DNA of 64,000 nucleotides from positions 1-64,000 of the forward strand of contig NZ_JAUXZE010000032.1 in the NCBI RefSeq assembly GCF_030694085.1, read 5' to 3'. This stretch comes from Tabrizicola sp. Its GTDB lineage: Bacteria > Pseudomonadota > Alphaproteobacteria > Rhodobacterales > Rhodobacteraceae. Positions 45,942 through 53,854 of this stretch are shown piece by piece (positions within the stretch are counted from its first letter, which is position 1; every line of letters starts with the position of its first letter). The notes beneath the pieces were generated by a model, which saw nothing but the letters and a program-made list of their open reading frames with translations, was not told the origin of the DNA and made no database searches. Position numbers and translations under genes: made by a program.

Positions 45942-46441
45942 TGCTGCGCCCTGCGACGCTGGCAGATGTCCCGTTCATCCGGGGCATCGCCAGCCAGCCC
46001 GACAACGCGCCCTTCATCACGGATGAGGACGATGCCGCGCTGTCGGTCTACCTGACTGACCCCAGCGCACGCCTGCTGATCTGGGAGGTCCAGCGCCTTC
46101 CCCTTGGCTTCGCGCTGTTCTGCCAGGTCGGCGAGCCTTCGGGCGCGGTCGAGCTTCGGCGGCTGGCGCTGGCCGGGACAGGCCGGGGCCAGGGCCAGCG
46201 CTTCCTTCGGCTGCTGCTGGACTACGGCTTCGGCACCTTGGGCGCAGCACGGGTCTGGCTGGATGCCTCGTCCGAAAACCCGCGCGCGATGAAGACCTAC
46301 GACCGGGCGGGGTTCACGCTGGAAGGGCGGCTTCGGCAGCACTGGCATCGTCCGGCGCTGGGGCGGGTTGTGGATCTGATGATATACGGGATGCTGCGCG
46401 GCGAATGGGAAACCCTTGAACCCCTTCCGGCGCAAGCCTAG
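45941..46441 (+). CDS. GNAT family N-acetyltransferase
   Basis: 166 residues with the acetyl-CoA loop RRLALAGTGRGQGQRFLRLL and the C-terminal WLDASSENPRAMKTYDRAGF, a RimJ/RimL-like pattern. The substrate is unknown. It is coupled to purL by a one-base overlap. Confidence 0.85.
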
Positions 46442-46468
46442 GTTTGTCGTGAAGAAGGAGACCGCCTG

Positions 46469-46705
46469 ATGCCCATCGAAGCCCGCGACATCGAACACCT
46501 GATCCGAGAGGCTTTCCCGAACGCCAAGATCAGCGTGCAGGGCGATGACGGCGCGCATTTCGCGGCGGAGGTGATCGACGAAAGCTTCCGCGGTCTGAAC
46601 CGGGTGCAACAGCAACGCGCGGTCTATGCGGCGCTGAAGGGCAGGATGGATGGCCCGAACGGCGCGCTGCATGCGCTGGCGCTGACCACCAAGGCGCCGG
46701 ACTAA
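46469..46705 (+). CDS. BolA family protein
   Basis: 78 residues, the short BolA/IbaG type: EHLIREAFPNAKISVQGDDG, then FRGLNRVQQQRAVYAAL and HALALTTKAP. His52-like ligands for Fe-S binding are represented by the GALHALAL segment. BolA proteins pair with monothiol glutaredoxins in iron-sulfur and iron sensing, and such a glutaredoxin is encoded about 720 bases downstream. ATG 46469 follows AAGGAG. Confidence 0.92.
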   Translation: MPIEARDIEHLIREAFPNAKISVQGDDGAHFAAEVIDESFRGLNRVQQQRAVYAALKGRMDGPNGALHALALTTKAPD

Positions 46706-46714
46706 GGGCACAAC

Positions 46715-47023
46715 ATGGCGGCGGAGCCTCGCCAGGAACGGATCGGCGCAACGGTTCTGTCGCTTGGCGCAACCGTGGTGGCTGGGCTGGAATGGCTGGA
46801 CAGGCCGCAGCCGGGAGAGGTCGCGGAAAGCTTGCCGGGCTGGTATGTCGCTTTCAACGTAGCCCTGCACGGCGCAATCCTGCTTCTGCTGCTGATCGCG
46901 CTTCTGCGCCTGCCGCGGATCGTTGCCGACCGACCGGACCTGCGACCGTTGTTTCTGGGGCTGATCCTTGTGGGAACGCTGGCCGCAGCCTATCTGGTTG
47001 GACGTGACCTTGGCGTGGTCTGA
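46715..47023 (+). CDS. two-helix membrane protein of unknown function
   Basis: 102 residues with two hydrophobic helices (about 47-66, ALHGAILLLLLIALLRL, and 79-96, LFLGLILVGTLAAAYLVG). No family recognised. Starts nine bases after the bolA-like gene and stops 12 bases before the next small gene, so it is part of that operon. Confidence 0.7.
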   Translation: MAAEPRQERIGATVLSLGATVVAGLEWLDRPQPGEVAESLPGWYVAFNVALHGAILLLLLIALLRLPRIVADRPDLRPLFLGLILVGTLAAAYLVGRDLGVV

Positions 47024-47035
47024 AGGAGCGTGATG

Positions 47036-47236
47036 ATGCCGGCAGGTGCAGGACTTGGCGGGTTGGCGATGGTGCTGCTGCCGCTGGTGGGGATCGCGAC
47101 GATCCTGAAGGCGCGGGCGGCGCGCAAGCGGGGTGAGCCGCCGGTCGACGAGGATTTCGAGGCGCGCCGCGCCGCAACGCTGGAAGCCGAACGCCGGATG
47201 GCGGCCTATCTGGCCTCACGCGACAGTCGGGAGTAG
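47036..47236 (+). CDS. small membrane-anchored protein of unknown function
   Basis: 66 residues: one membrane segment (LGGLAMVLLPLVGIATIL) and a charged helical tail ending AYLASRDSRE. AAGGAG lies seven bases before ATG 47036; ATG 47033 and GTG 47030 are alternatives. Between bolA and grxD. Confidence 0.65.
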   Translation: MPAGAGLGGLAMVLLPLVGIATILKARAARKRGEPPVDEDFEARRAATLEAERRMAAYLASRDSRE

Positions 47237-47238
47237 GA

Positions 47239-47430
47239 GTGGACCCCGGGCTCGCAGTCTGGCTTGTGGAGAAAGCGCCCTGGGTCGGGCCGTGGCTGGT
47301 GGGATTGCTGGTGGTCTTTGCCGCCATATCGGTTGCAAGCCACTGGCCACTGCTGAAATATGGACCAAGACACTGGCGGGTCACCCGGAAGTGGGAATTC
47401 CGCAGATGGAAAAGGAAGAACGGGCGATGA
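47239..47430 (+). CDS. small membrane protein of unknown function
   Basis: 63 residues with one membrane helix (GPWLVGLLVVFAAISVASHW) and a basic, aromatic C-terminus (WRVTRKWEFRRWKRKNGR). GTG 47239 follows AGTAGGA. Its stop overlaps the glutaredoxin start in ATGA, so the two are coupled. Confidence 0.65.
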   Translation: MDPGLAVWLVEKAPWVGPWLVGLLVVFAAISVASHWPLLKYGPRHWRVTRKWEFRRWKRKNGR

Positions 47431-47786
47431 GCGCACAGGATCAAATCCGCGAGACGATCACCAAGCACGACGTGGTGCTGTTCATGAAGGGCACCAAGAT
47501 GATGCCGCAGTGCGGGTTCTCGTCCCGCGTGGCGGGGGTCCTGAACTTCATGGGGGTTGAGTTCGCCGACGTGAACGTGCTGGCCGATGCCGACATCCGG
47601 CAGGGGATCAAGGACTTCAGCGACTGGCCGACGATCCCGCAGCTGTATGTGAAGGGCGAATTCGTCGGCGGCTGCGACATTGTCACCGAAATGACGCTGT
47701 CGGGCGAGCTGGATCAGCTTCTTGAAACCAAGGGCGTCGCCTTCGACAAGGCCGCCGCCGAGAAGATCCGCGAAGCCAACGCCTGA
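47427..47786 (+). CDS. grxD: monothiol glutaredoxin, Grx4/GrxD type
   Basis: 119 residues. CGFS active site (Cys29) in MMPQCGFSSRV, plus WPTIPQLYVKGEFVGGCDI. CGFS glutaredoxins carry [2Fe-2S] clusters, often with BolA proteins, in the cytosol. The operon bolA - three small membrane proteins - grxD gives the pair together. A terminator follows 22 bases past the stop. Confidence 0.96.
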   Translation: MSAQDQIRETITKHDVVLFMKGTKMMPQCGFSSRVAGVLNFMGVEFADVNVLADADIRQGIKDFSDWPTIPQLYVKGEFVGGCDIVTEMTLSGELDQLLETKGVAFDKAAAEKIREANA

Positions 47787-47807
47787 AGGCGGTTCTGGCA
47801 GACGCAT

Positions 47808-47829
47808 GGCCCGCTTCGGCGGGCCTTTT
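47808..47829 (+). terminator. intrinsic terminator of the bolA-grxD operon
   Basis: GGCCCGC / GCGGGCC with tetraloop TTCG and four T. It also lies just past the stop of the convergent gene. Confidence 0.88.
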
Positions 47830-47832
47830 CGC

Positions 47833-48150
47833 TTAGTCGGTCTTGCAGGTCAGCAGCAGTGTCTCGGCCTCGGGCGTCTTCCAGTACAGCGTGGCCTCGT
47901 CACCTTTCGTCCACCAGACATAAGTCGACCCATCCGAAGGCCAGCCATAGCGGGTGCCCGATGCGGCAGTCTCGCCGATCAACGTGATCTGATTGCCGTC
48001 GACGTTGATGACGACAAGGCTTTGATCGGGGCCGTTGACGTAAGTCGCGGGAACCTTCACGTCCCGGTCGCAGACATAGGTCGCGCCGGTGAAATCCTGC
48101 GCAGCGGCGGCAGACGGCACCAGCGCCAGGATCAACCAAAGCACCTTCAT
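47833..48150 (-). CDS. MliC-like secreted lysozyme inhibitor family protein
   Basis: 105 residues: signal peptide (LWLILALVPSAAAA), then a small beta-barrel with FTGATYVCDRDVKV, GWPSDGSTYVWW and a final LLLTCKTD. The two cysteines (start and end) and the YVCD/YVWW pattern fit MliC/PliC proteins, which bind c-type lysozyme. It lies outside the cytosol. ATG 48150 overlaps the zapA stop in ATGA, an unexpected operon partner. Confidence 0.75.
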   Translation of the reverse strand: MKVLWLILALVPSAAAAQDFTGATYVCDRDVKVPATYVNGPDQSLVVINVDGNQITLIGETAASGTRYGWPSDGSTYVWWTKGDEATLYWKTPEAETLLLTCKTD

Positions 48151-48512
48151 GCCTTCAACTGCTCCTCGACCCGGGCGGCCATCGCTTCGGCGCGGGCGGC
48201 GATTTCGGCCAGGGTCTCGTTCACCTGCGCCGGGATCACCGCGACATCGCGGGTAGCGACGGGTCGGGCTTCCAGCTCGGCCACGCGGGCACGGAGCGTG
48301 CGTAGCTCGTCCTCGACGGCGGCAGTCTTGTCGGCCAGCATCAGGCCCGCCATCAGCAGCATCTTTGCCTCGGGCAAGCGGCCCATCTGGGCAATGATCG
48401 GCGAGGCTTCGGCATCCAGCATCCCGGCGGCAGAGCGCAGGAAATGTTCCTCGCCCGGCTGGCACGAGACCTGGAACGGGCGGCCGCCGATGGTGACTTC
48501 AAGTTCAGGCAT
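48147..48512 (-). CDS. zapA: cell division protein ZapA
   Basis: 121 residues: VTIGGRPFQVSCQPGEEHFLRSAAGMLD is split around the ZapA dimer head, then a helix with KMLLMAGLMLADK and a coiled-coil tail. ZapA bundles FtsZ filaments at the division site. Overlaps both its neighbours, so three genes form a tight operon: coiled-coil protein, zapA, mliC-like. Confidence 0.9.
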   Translation of the reverse strand: MPELEVTIGGRPFQVSCQPGEEHFLRSAAGMLDAEASPIIAQMGRLPEAKMLLMAGLMLADKTAAVEDELRTLRARVAELEARPVATRDVAVIPAQVNETLAEIAARAEAMAARVEEQLKA

Positions 48513-49014
48513 TGCCGGCCTCCGTCAGGTGGGGTTCGAGGGCCGCGAGGATCTCGTCCATTTCGGCGATCTCGGTCAGGCGGGTGGCGCGCAGCGTCTC
48601 AAGCTCGGTCTGCATCGCCTTGTTGATGAGGTGGGGTTCGGTGACCCCGGATGCGGCGGCGGTGCGCAGGGCTTCAAGCTGTTCGCGAAGCGAGGCGTTG
48701 ACGCGGCGCATCCGTTGCAGCTCCAGCCCCTTGACGTCCAGGTCCTGCGTCAGGCGGTCGACCTTTTCCTGCAGGTCGCCCTTTGCCTCACGGGTGCTGG
48801 CGGCACGGAGACGGGCCTGAAGCTGGGCGGTAAGCGATTTCTCCTCCTCCAGCTGGGCGCGGAGGGCGGCATCGGACTGCGGCGTGGCAGTGGCGGCAGG
48901 AGCGGAGGCCGGTGCAGTGGCGGGCCGGGGGTTCGCAGACAGCCGGTCCACCCCTTTGCCGATCCGTTCCAGCGCGGCGGTGATCCGCTTTTCCAGTTCG
49001 GTTATGTCCTGCAT
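48505..49014 (-). CDS. coiled-coil protein next to ZapA
   Basis: 169 residues, almost wholly helical. [20 protein letters not shown] opens, followed by an Ala/Pro linker (about 32-50) and a long heptad-rich coiled coil with [21 protein letters not shown] and [16 protein letters not shown]. It is not recognisably ZapB, but the position directly before zapA with an eight-base overlap suggests a division role. ATG 49014 follows AAGGGGTACGGG. Confidence 0.75.
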   Translation of the reverse strand: MQDITELEKRITAALERIGKGVDRLSANPRPATAPASAPAATATPQSDAALRAQLEEEKSLTAQLQARLRAASTREAKGDLQEKVDRLTQDLDVKGLELQRMRRVNASLREQLEALRTAAASGVTEPHLINKAMQTELETLRATRLTEIAEMDEILAALEPHLTEAGNA

Positions 49015-49166
49015 CCCGTACCCCTTGCACATCGGGCGCCCGTCCCGCGCCTGCCGTTCAATCAAACCAACAGGCCCGAATCGCCCCGGTCCCGGTCCTG
49101 AGCGATCTTAACGCGAAAGACAGGAAAGGCGACCGGCCTTTCTTCCCAAGGCCTTGGGGTCCAAGC

Positions 49167-49195
49167 TTGATCTTGCCCGTCCCGGTCGGTAGGAC
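49167..49195 (+). promoter_or_regulatory. promoter candidate for tkt
   Basis: TTGATC (49167-49172), 17 bases, TAGGAC (49190-49195). Start near 49202, 34 bases before the tkt start codon. Confidence 0.45.
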
Positions 49196-49235
49196 GCTTG
49201 CGCGACCCCCCAGCCCTTGCCGAAGGAACCCCGCC

Positions 49236-51251
49236 GTGGACATCCAGACCCTCCGCCAGACTCACCCCGACCACTGGATGCGCGCCACCGCGATCCGGGC
49301 CCTGACGCTGGACGCGGTCGCGGCGGCGAACTCGGGCCATTCGGGGATGCCGATGGGCATGGCGGATGTGGCGACGGTCCTGTTCGAGAAACACCTGAAG
49401 TTCGATCCCAAGGCCCCGCGCTGGCCGGACCGCGACCGGTTCATCCTGTCGGCGGGCCACGGGTCGATGCTGATCTATTCGCTGCTGCATCTGACCGGCT
49501 ACGAAGACATGACGCTGGACCAGATCAAGGCGTTCCGCCAGTGGGGGTCGATCACCGCAGGTCACCCGGAATACGGTCACGTCGACGGGGTCGAGACGAC
49601 AACGGGGCCGCTGGGACAGGGGATTTCCAACGCCGTCGGGTTTGCCATGGCCGAGGAGTCCTTGCGGGCGCGCTGGGGGGCGAAGGTGCAGGACCACTAC
49701 ACCTGGGTCATCGCCGGTGATGGCTGCCTGATGGAGGGTGTTTCCCAGGAAGCCATCGGTCTTGCGGGCAAGCAGCAGCTTTCGCGGCTGATCGTGCTGT
49801 GGGACAACAACGGGATCACCATCGACGGCAAGGTCAGCATCGCCGATGTGACCGACCAGAAGGCGCGCTTTGCGGCAAGCGGTTGGGACGTGTTCGACTG
49901 TGACGGGCATGACCCCTTGGACATCGACCGGGCTCTGACGGCCGCCAAGGCCAGCGCCCGGCCCGCGATGGTCGCGTGCAAGACGCATATCGCCATCGGC
50001 CACGCGGCGCAGGATACGTCCAAGGGCCACGGTGCCTTGACCGACAAGGCACAGCTTCAGGCCGCGAAGGATGCCTATGGCTGGAAAGGCGGGCCGTTCG
50101 AGGTTCCCGCCGATGTGAAGAAGTGGTGGGAGTCGCTGGGGGACCGTGGTGCCAAGGCCCACGCCGACTGGGAGGCGCGTTTCGCTGCCCTCTCCCCCGC
50201 CAAGCAGGCCGAGTTCAAGCGCATCTTCGCGCTGGAGGCCCCGGCAAAGCTGGCCGCCGCCATTCGCGGCGTGAAAAAGCAGGCCGTCGCCGACATGCCG
50301 AAGCTGGCCACTCGCGCCTCGTCGGAAAAGGTGCTGGCGGCGGTGAACCCGGTCAGCCTTGAGACCATCGGCGGATCGGCCGACCTGACGGGGTCGAACA
50401 ACACCAAGACCGCCGACCTTGGCGTCTTCACCCCCGAGGATCGCAAGGGCCGCTATGTCTATTTCGGCATCCGCGAGCATGGCATGGCCGCCGCGATGAA
50501 CGGGATGGTGCTGCATGGCGGTGTGCGCCCCTATGGCGGCACCTTCATGTGCTTCACCGATTATGCCCGCCCGTCGATGCGGCTGTCGGCGCTGATGGGA
50601 GTGCCGGTCGTCTATGTGATGACGCATGACAGCATCGGTCTGGGCGAGGACGGCCCGACCCACCAGCCGGTCGAACACCTGGCGATCAGCCGCGCGACGC
50701 CGAATACGCTGGTTATCCGCCCGGCTGACCTGGTCGAGGTCGCCGAAGCCTGGGAAATCGCGCTGACCGAAAAGACCCGGCCCACGGTGCTGGCGCTGTC
50801 GCGGCAGAACCTGCCCGCCGTCCGCAAGACCCACACCAACACCAACATGGTCGCCAAGGGCGCCTATGTGCTGGAGGAGGCGACGGGCAAGCGTCAAGTG
50901 ATCCTGATGGCGACGGGCTCCGAGGTCGAAATCGCGCTCAAGGCCCGCGACCAGCTGGAGGCCGAGGGCATCGGCACCCGCGTCGTGTCCATGCCCTCGA
51001 TGGAGCTGTTCGCGGCGCAGGACGAGGCTTACCGCCGCAAGGTCCTGCCCCCCGGCCCGGTGCGCGTGGCGGTCGAGGCTGGCGTGCGTATGGGCTGGGA
51101 CCGCTGGCTTCTGGGCGAGCGGGGCCGTGAGGCGAAAGCCGGGTTCGTCGGCATGTCCAGCTTCGGTGCCAGCGCGCCGATGGAGCGGCTTTATGCCGAG
51201 TTCGGCATCACCGCCGAAGCGACCGTGGCGGCGGCCAAGGCGCTGCTCTGA
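49236..51251 (+). CDS. tkt: transketolase
   Basis: 671 residues. TPP and metal site [16 protein letters not shown] and [25 protein letters not shown] early, [20 protein letters not shown], and [15 protein letters not shown] in the central domain. It moves two-carbon units in the pentose phosphate and Calvin cycles. GTG 49236 follows AAGGA at seven bases and gives the standard start [14 protein letters not shown]. Near two gap genes but with a separate promoter. Confidence 0.97.
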   Translation: MDIQTLRQTHPDHWMRATAIRALTLDAVAAANSGHSGMPMGMADVATVLFEKHLKFDPKAPRWPDRDRFILSAGHGSMLIYSLLHLTGYEDMTLDQIKAFRQWGSITAGHPEYGHVDGVETTTGPLGQGISNAVGFAMAEESLRARWGAKVQDHYTWVIAGDGCLMEGVSQEAIGLAGKQQLSRLIVLWDNNGITIDGKVSIADVTDQKARFAASGWDVFDCDGHDPLDIDRALTAAKASARPAMVACKTHIAIGHAAQDTSKGHGALTDKAQLQAAKDAYGWKGGPFEVPADVKKWWESLGDRGAKAHADWEARFAALSPAKQAEFKRIFALEAPAKLAAAIRGVKKQAVADMPKLATRASSEKVLAAVNPVSLETIGGSADLTGSNNTKTADLGVFTPEDRKGRYVYFGIREHGMAAAMNGMVLHGGVRPYGGTFMCFTDYARPSMRLSALMGVPVVYVMTHDSIGLGEDGPTHQPVEHLAISRATPNTLVIRPADLVEVAEAWEIALTEKTRPTVLALSRQNLPAVRKTHTNTNMVAKGAYVLEEATGKRQVILMATGSEVEIALKARDQLEAEGIGTRVVSMPSMELFAAQDEAYRRKVLPPGPVRVAVEAGVRMGWDRWLLGERGREAKAGFVGMSSFGASAPMERLYAEFGITAEATVAAAKALL

Positions 51252-51275
51252 GCCTTTGGTTTAGACACTGCGATT

Positions 51276-51307
51276 AAGCGGCGGCTTAGGGCCGCCGCTT
51301 GCTTTTT
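51276..51307 (+). terminator. intrinsic terminator of tkt
   Basis: AAGCGGCGGC / GCCGCCGCTT, ten pairs, loop TTAGG, then GCTTTTT. Confidence 0.88.
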
Positions 51308-51360
51308 GGCTGACCGATGCGGTTCGGCTGGCTAGGGTCCGGTCCAACTGGAGGACCGGG

Positions 51361-51939
51361 ATGCGACTTCTGAAAACCGTGCATGGCTGGCTGGGCGTGA
51401 TCGTCCTGCCTTGGGTCATCCTGATCGGGCTGACCGGCCTGTTCCTGAACCACGAGCGGCTGGTGATGGGCTGGCTGGAGGGTGACGCCTACGACGAGAC
51501 GCAGTTCGACACCTGGCCGGGCGCAAAGGCCCTGACGGCGAATGAGGCCCGCGTGCTGGCCGAGCGGCTTTATCCCGGCGTGGCGCTGACGCAGGAGGAC
51601 GACACGGCGTATCACGGACGCGAAGCGGCGGTTTTCGCGGCGGGTGACGCGCAGGTGATCGTCGCCCTTCAGACCGGGCATTACTGGGTGAAAACCGATC
51701 TGCGCCGGGTGACCCATTCCCCCGATGGCCTGGTGCTGGAGACACGGACCTACTGGGAAGGCATTTTCAAGCGCCTGCATGAACGCGGCTGGCTGACCCG
51801 GAGCTTCGGCACCTTGCTTGCCGACATCACGGCAGCGGCGATGGTGATCTTCGGGCTGTCGGGGATCATCCTGTTCCTGATCCCCCGCCTGCGCCGCAGA
51901 CAGAACCGGCGGCGGATGCGGGCGGCGGCGACGCCCTGA
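51361..51939 (+). CDS. PepSY-associated membrane protein
   Basis: 192 residues with an N-terminal helix (WLGVIVLPWVILIGLTGLFL) preceded by KTVHGW, the typical His of PepSY-TM proteins, a periplasmic PepSY-like domain (ALTANEARVLAERLYPG), and a C-terminal helix (ITAAAMVIFGLSGIILFLIP). Members are often linked to iron uptake or reduction. A basic tail ends the protein. ATG 51361 follows GGAGGACCGGG. Single gene. Confidence 0.85.
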   Translation: MRLLKTVHGWLGVIVLPWVILIGLTGLFLNHERLVMGWLEGDAYDETQFDTWPGAKALTANEARVLAERLYPGVALTQEDDTAYHGREAAVFAAGDAQVIVALQTGHYWVKTDLRRVTHSPDGLVLETRTYWEGIFKRLHERGWLTRSFGTLLADITAAAMVIFGLSGIILFLIPRLRRRQNRRRMRAAATP

Positions 51940-51946
51940 CGGCGTT

Positions 51947-52168
51947 TCAATTTCCGTTCGTCAGGTCAGGGTCCACGCCGAAACGCCAGAAATGCGGACC
52001 GCGCGACCAGCTGACCCGCAGGCGCGAGACGACGCCGCTGGCCCCGGGCGCGGCCAGCGGCGGAATCGTGACGCGGGCCGATCGTGCCTTGGCGCGGGCG
52101 CGGCGGCCTTCAGCGCGGGGGGGCGCTGTCCTGGTATTCGTCGCCGGGGGGCATTTCGCCTTCGACAT
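51947..52168 (-). CDS. possible small overlapping gene
   Basis: An open frame of 73 codons in a different frame from the DUF2934 gene and overlapping its last 59 bases. Codon third positions in its unique part are almost all G or C, and the end, SRLRVSWSRGPHFWRFGVD, looks like real protein. ATG 52168 is inside the other gene and without a clear ribosome site. It could be a coupled small gene or the decayed end of a longer one. Confidence 0.3.
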   Translation of the reverse strand: MSKAKCPPATNTRTAPPRAEGRRARAKARSARVTIPPLAAPGASGVVSRLRVSWSRGPHFWRFGVDPDLTNGN

Positions 52169-52643
52169 CCTCGTCCAGATCCTTGGGATCGGGCATGCCG
52201 TCGTCGTTCAGGTCAGGGTTCTCGGGATCGTCCTCGGCGTTGACCGAGCTGGAGGTCACATCCGATTCGGCTTCGGACACCTCGAAATGGTCCTCATCCG
52301 GCTCCTCGTCCTGCGGGAGCACGCCGCCGTCTTCCGAAGCATCGCCATCCGACAGGCGCGGGCCGTCGTCCTCGCGGGCGTGCGGATACGTCTGCTCTTC
52401 GCCCTGGTCGGTCAGCGTCGGGAACTCGCCCAGGTTGCCCTGGATCGAGGCTTCCTCGATCACCGGCTTGGCGGTGTCTTCGGGGTCAAGCGTTGGGGGC
52501 CGGACCTCGTGCATCGCCAGCAGCTCGCGGGCGGCGTCGAGATAGCGGTCGCGCCCACCGTCAGGACGGCCCGCCTCTACCCAAAGCTGGTCGGCACGGT
52601 CGCGGATGCGGTTTTCCCAGGCGTCGAATTCTTGGCGGTTCAT
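52110..52643 (-). CDS. DUF2934 domain protein with acidic tail
   Basis: 177 residues. The N-terminal 45 residues have WENRIRDRADQLWVEAGRPD and LDAARELLAMHEV, the DUF2934 pattern. The rest is acidic and low in complexity, rich in Glu, Asp and Pro, including SVNAEDDPENPDLNDDGMPD, a run that resembles calcium-binding Asp repeats. No signal peptide. ATG 52643 follows GGAGG. Function unknown. Confidence 0.75.
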   Translation of the reverse strand: MNRQEFDAWENRIRDRADQLWVEAGRPDGGRDRYLDAARELLAMHEVRPPTLDPEDTAKPVIEEASIQGNLGEFPTLTDQGEEQTYPHAREDDGPRLSDGDASEDGGVLPQDEEPDEDHFEVSEAESDVTSSSVNAEDDPENPDLNDDGMPDPKDLDEDVEGEMPPGDEYQDSAPPR

Positions 52644-52693
52644 GGCGGCCTCCGTTGCTGAAGGCACAACGCCAGGACGACCGGCAGGTTCCG

Positions 52694-53668
52694 TCAGTGG
52701 GCAGCAGCCTTCTTGCCGGTGACGGTGGCCCAGAGCGGGCCGATCACCCGGGTGGCAATGGGGATCAGGATCACACCCAGGATGAGCCCGAAGACGCCAT
52801 CCAGGGCAGCAGTGACCAGCCATTCGACGAAGCCCTGCGCCACTGGCACGGCATGGGCCACAGCCTCGGCGATGTGGTGAATGGTCTCGTAGGGCCAGGC
52901 CCAGAGGTGGGTGACCTCAAGCCCGTGGATGACGATGTTGCCGCCGACCCAAAGCATCGCTGCGGTCCCGACGGTGGAGAGGAACGCCATCAGCTTCGGC
53001 ATGGCCAGCACCAGCCCGCGACCAAGCGCCCTGCCCCCGGAGGTCCGGCCCGTGGCGGCCATGTGCAGGCCCACATCGTCCATCTTCACGATCAGCGCCA
53101 CAGCGCCGTAGACCACGACAGTGATGAAGGTTCCGACCACCGCCAGCGTGATCGCCTGCATCCAGAAGCTTGGGCTTTCGATAGTGGCCAGGGCAATGGT
53201 CATGATCTCGGCCGACAGGATGAAGTCGGTCTTGATCGCGCCCGCGACCTTTTCCTCTTCCAGATGGGTCGGGTCCTTGGTGTCGAAATCCTTCTCGACC
53301 TCGTGGTCGGCATGGGGGGCGAAGGCGTGAACCAGTTTCTCGGCCCCCTCGAAGCAAAGGTAGGCCCCGCCCAGCATCAAGAGCGGCGTGATCACCCAGG
53401 GGGCGAAATGGTCCAGCGCAAGCAGACCAGGCAGCAGAACGACCAGCTTGTTGCGCATGGATCCCAGCGCGATGCGCCAGATGATCGGAAGCTCGCGGTC
53501 GGCCGAGAAGCCGTGGACATATTTCGGCGTCACGGCAGCGTCGTCGATCACCACGCCCGCGGCCTTGGTCCCCGCCTTGGCCGCAGCCGCCGCGATGTCA
53601 TCGACCGACGAGGCCGCAACCTTGGCAATCGCCGCCACGTCGTCGAGAAGTGCGAGAAGTCCGCTCAT
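52694..53668 (-). CDS. DUF808 family membrane protein (YedI-like)
   Basis: 324 residues: an Ala-rich start MSGLLALLDDVAAIAKVAAS and AGVVIDDAAVTPKYV, then at least six hydrophobic segments, including LVVLLPGLLAL and ITPLLMLGGAYLCFEG, and KTDFILSAEIMTIAL. This is the YedI/DUF808 pattern; function unknown. ATG 53668 follows GGGGCAGGGC. Divergent from gap1 across a 186-bp region full of inverted repeats. Confidence 0.88.
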   Translation of the reverse strand: MSGLLALLDDVAAIAKVAASSVDDIAAAAAKAGTKAAGVVIDDAAVTPKYVHGFSADRELPIIWRIALGSMRNKLVVLLPGLLALDHFAPWVITPLLMLGGAYLCFEGAEKLVHAFAPHADHEVEKDFDTKDPTHLEEEKVAGAIKTDFILSAEIMTIALATIESPSFWMQAITLAVVGTFITVVVYGAVALIVKMDDVGLHMAATGRTSGGRALGRGLVLAMPKLMAFLSTVGTAAMLWVGGNIVIHGLEVTHLWAWPYETIHHIAEAVAHAVPVAQGFVEWLVTAALDGVFGLILGVILIPIATRVIGPLWATVTGKKAAAH

Positions 53669-53738
53669 GCCCTGCCCCATTCTGCCTGCAACCGACGGTG
53701 TAGCGGGAAACGCAGGATTCGGCAAAGCGCCGCGAATG

Positions 53739-53769
53739 GTTAGCGCAAACAGGCGAAGATTGCGCTAAC
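53739..53769. promoter_or_regulatory. two putative operators GTTAGCGCTAAC-like before gap1
   Basis: GTTAGCGCAAAC (53739-53750) and GATTGCGCTAAC (53758-53769) are two near-palindromes that together form a larger inverted repeat with 10-base arms. The same 12-base pattern is before the second gap gene (55075-55086). LacI-type regulators bind such CG-centred sites. Confidence 0.5.
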
Positions 53770-53772
53770 ATC

Positions 53773-53793
53773 ATGAAAACGCGTCGTTTTCAT
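53773..53793. promoter_or_regulatory. 21-bp perfect palindrome before gap1
   Basis: Arms ATGAAAACG and CGTTTTCAT around CGT. It lies 62 bases before the gap1 start, next to the two operator-like sites. It may be a further operator or a hairpin in the leader. Confidence 0.4.
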
Positions 53794-53854
53794 CCTTGCA
53801 TACCATTGTGGACCGGCTAAGGCCTTGGGAACGCATCAGCAGGGGAATTTCACC

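Noticed and set aside
49015..49235. 6S RNA gene, often near zapA in alphaproteobacteria
   Set aside because: The gaps beside zapA and before tkt are too short and lack the long closing stem.
49062..50897. 611-codon open frame on the minus strand opposite tkt
   Set aside because: Antisense shadow of tkt, rich in Arg, Gly and His without any family motif.
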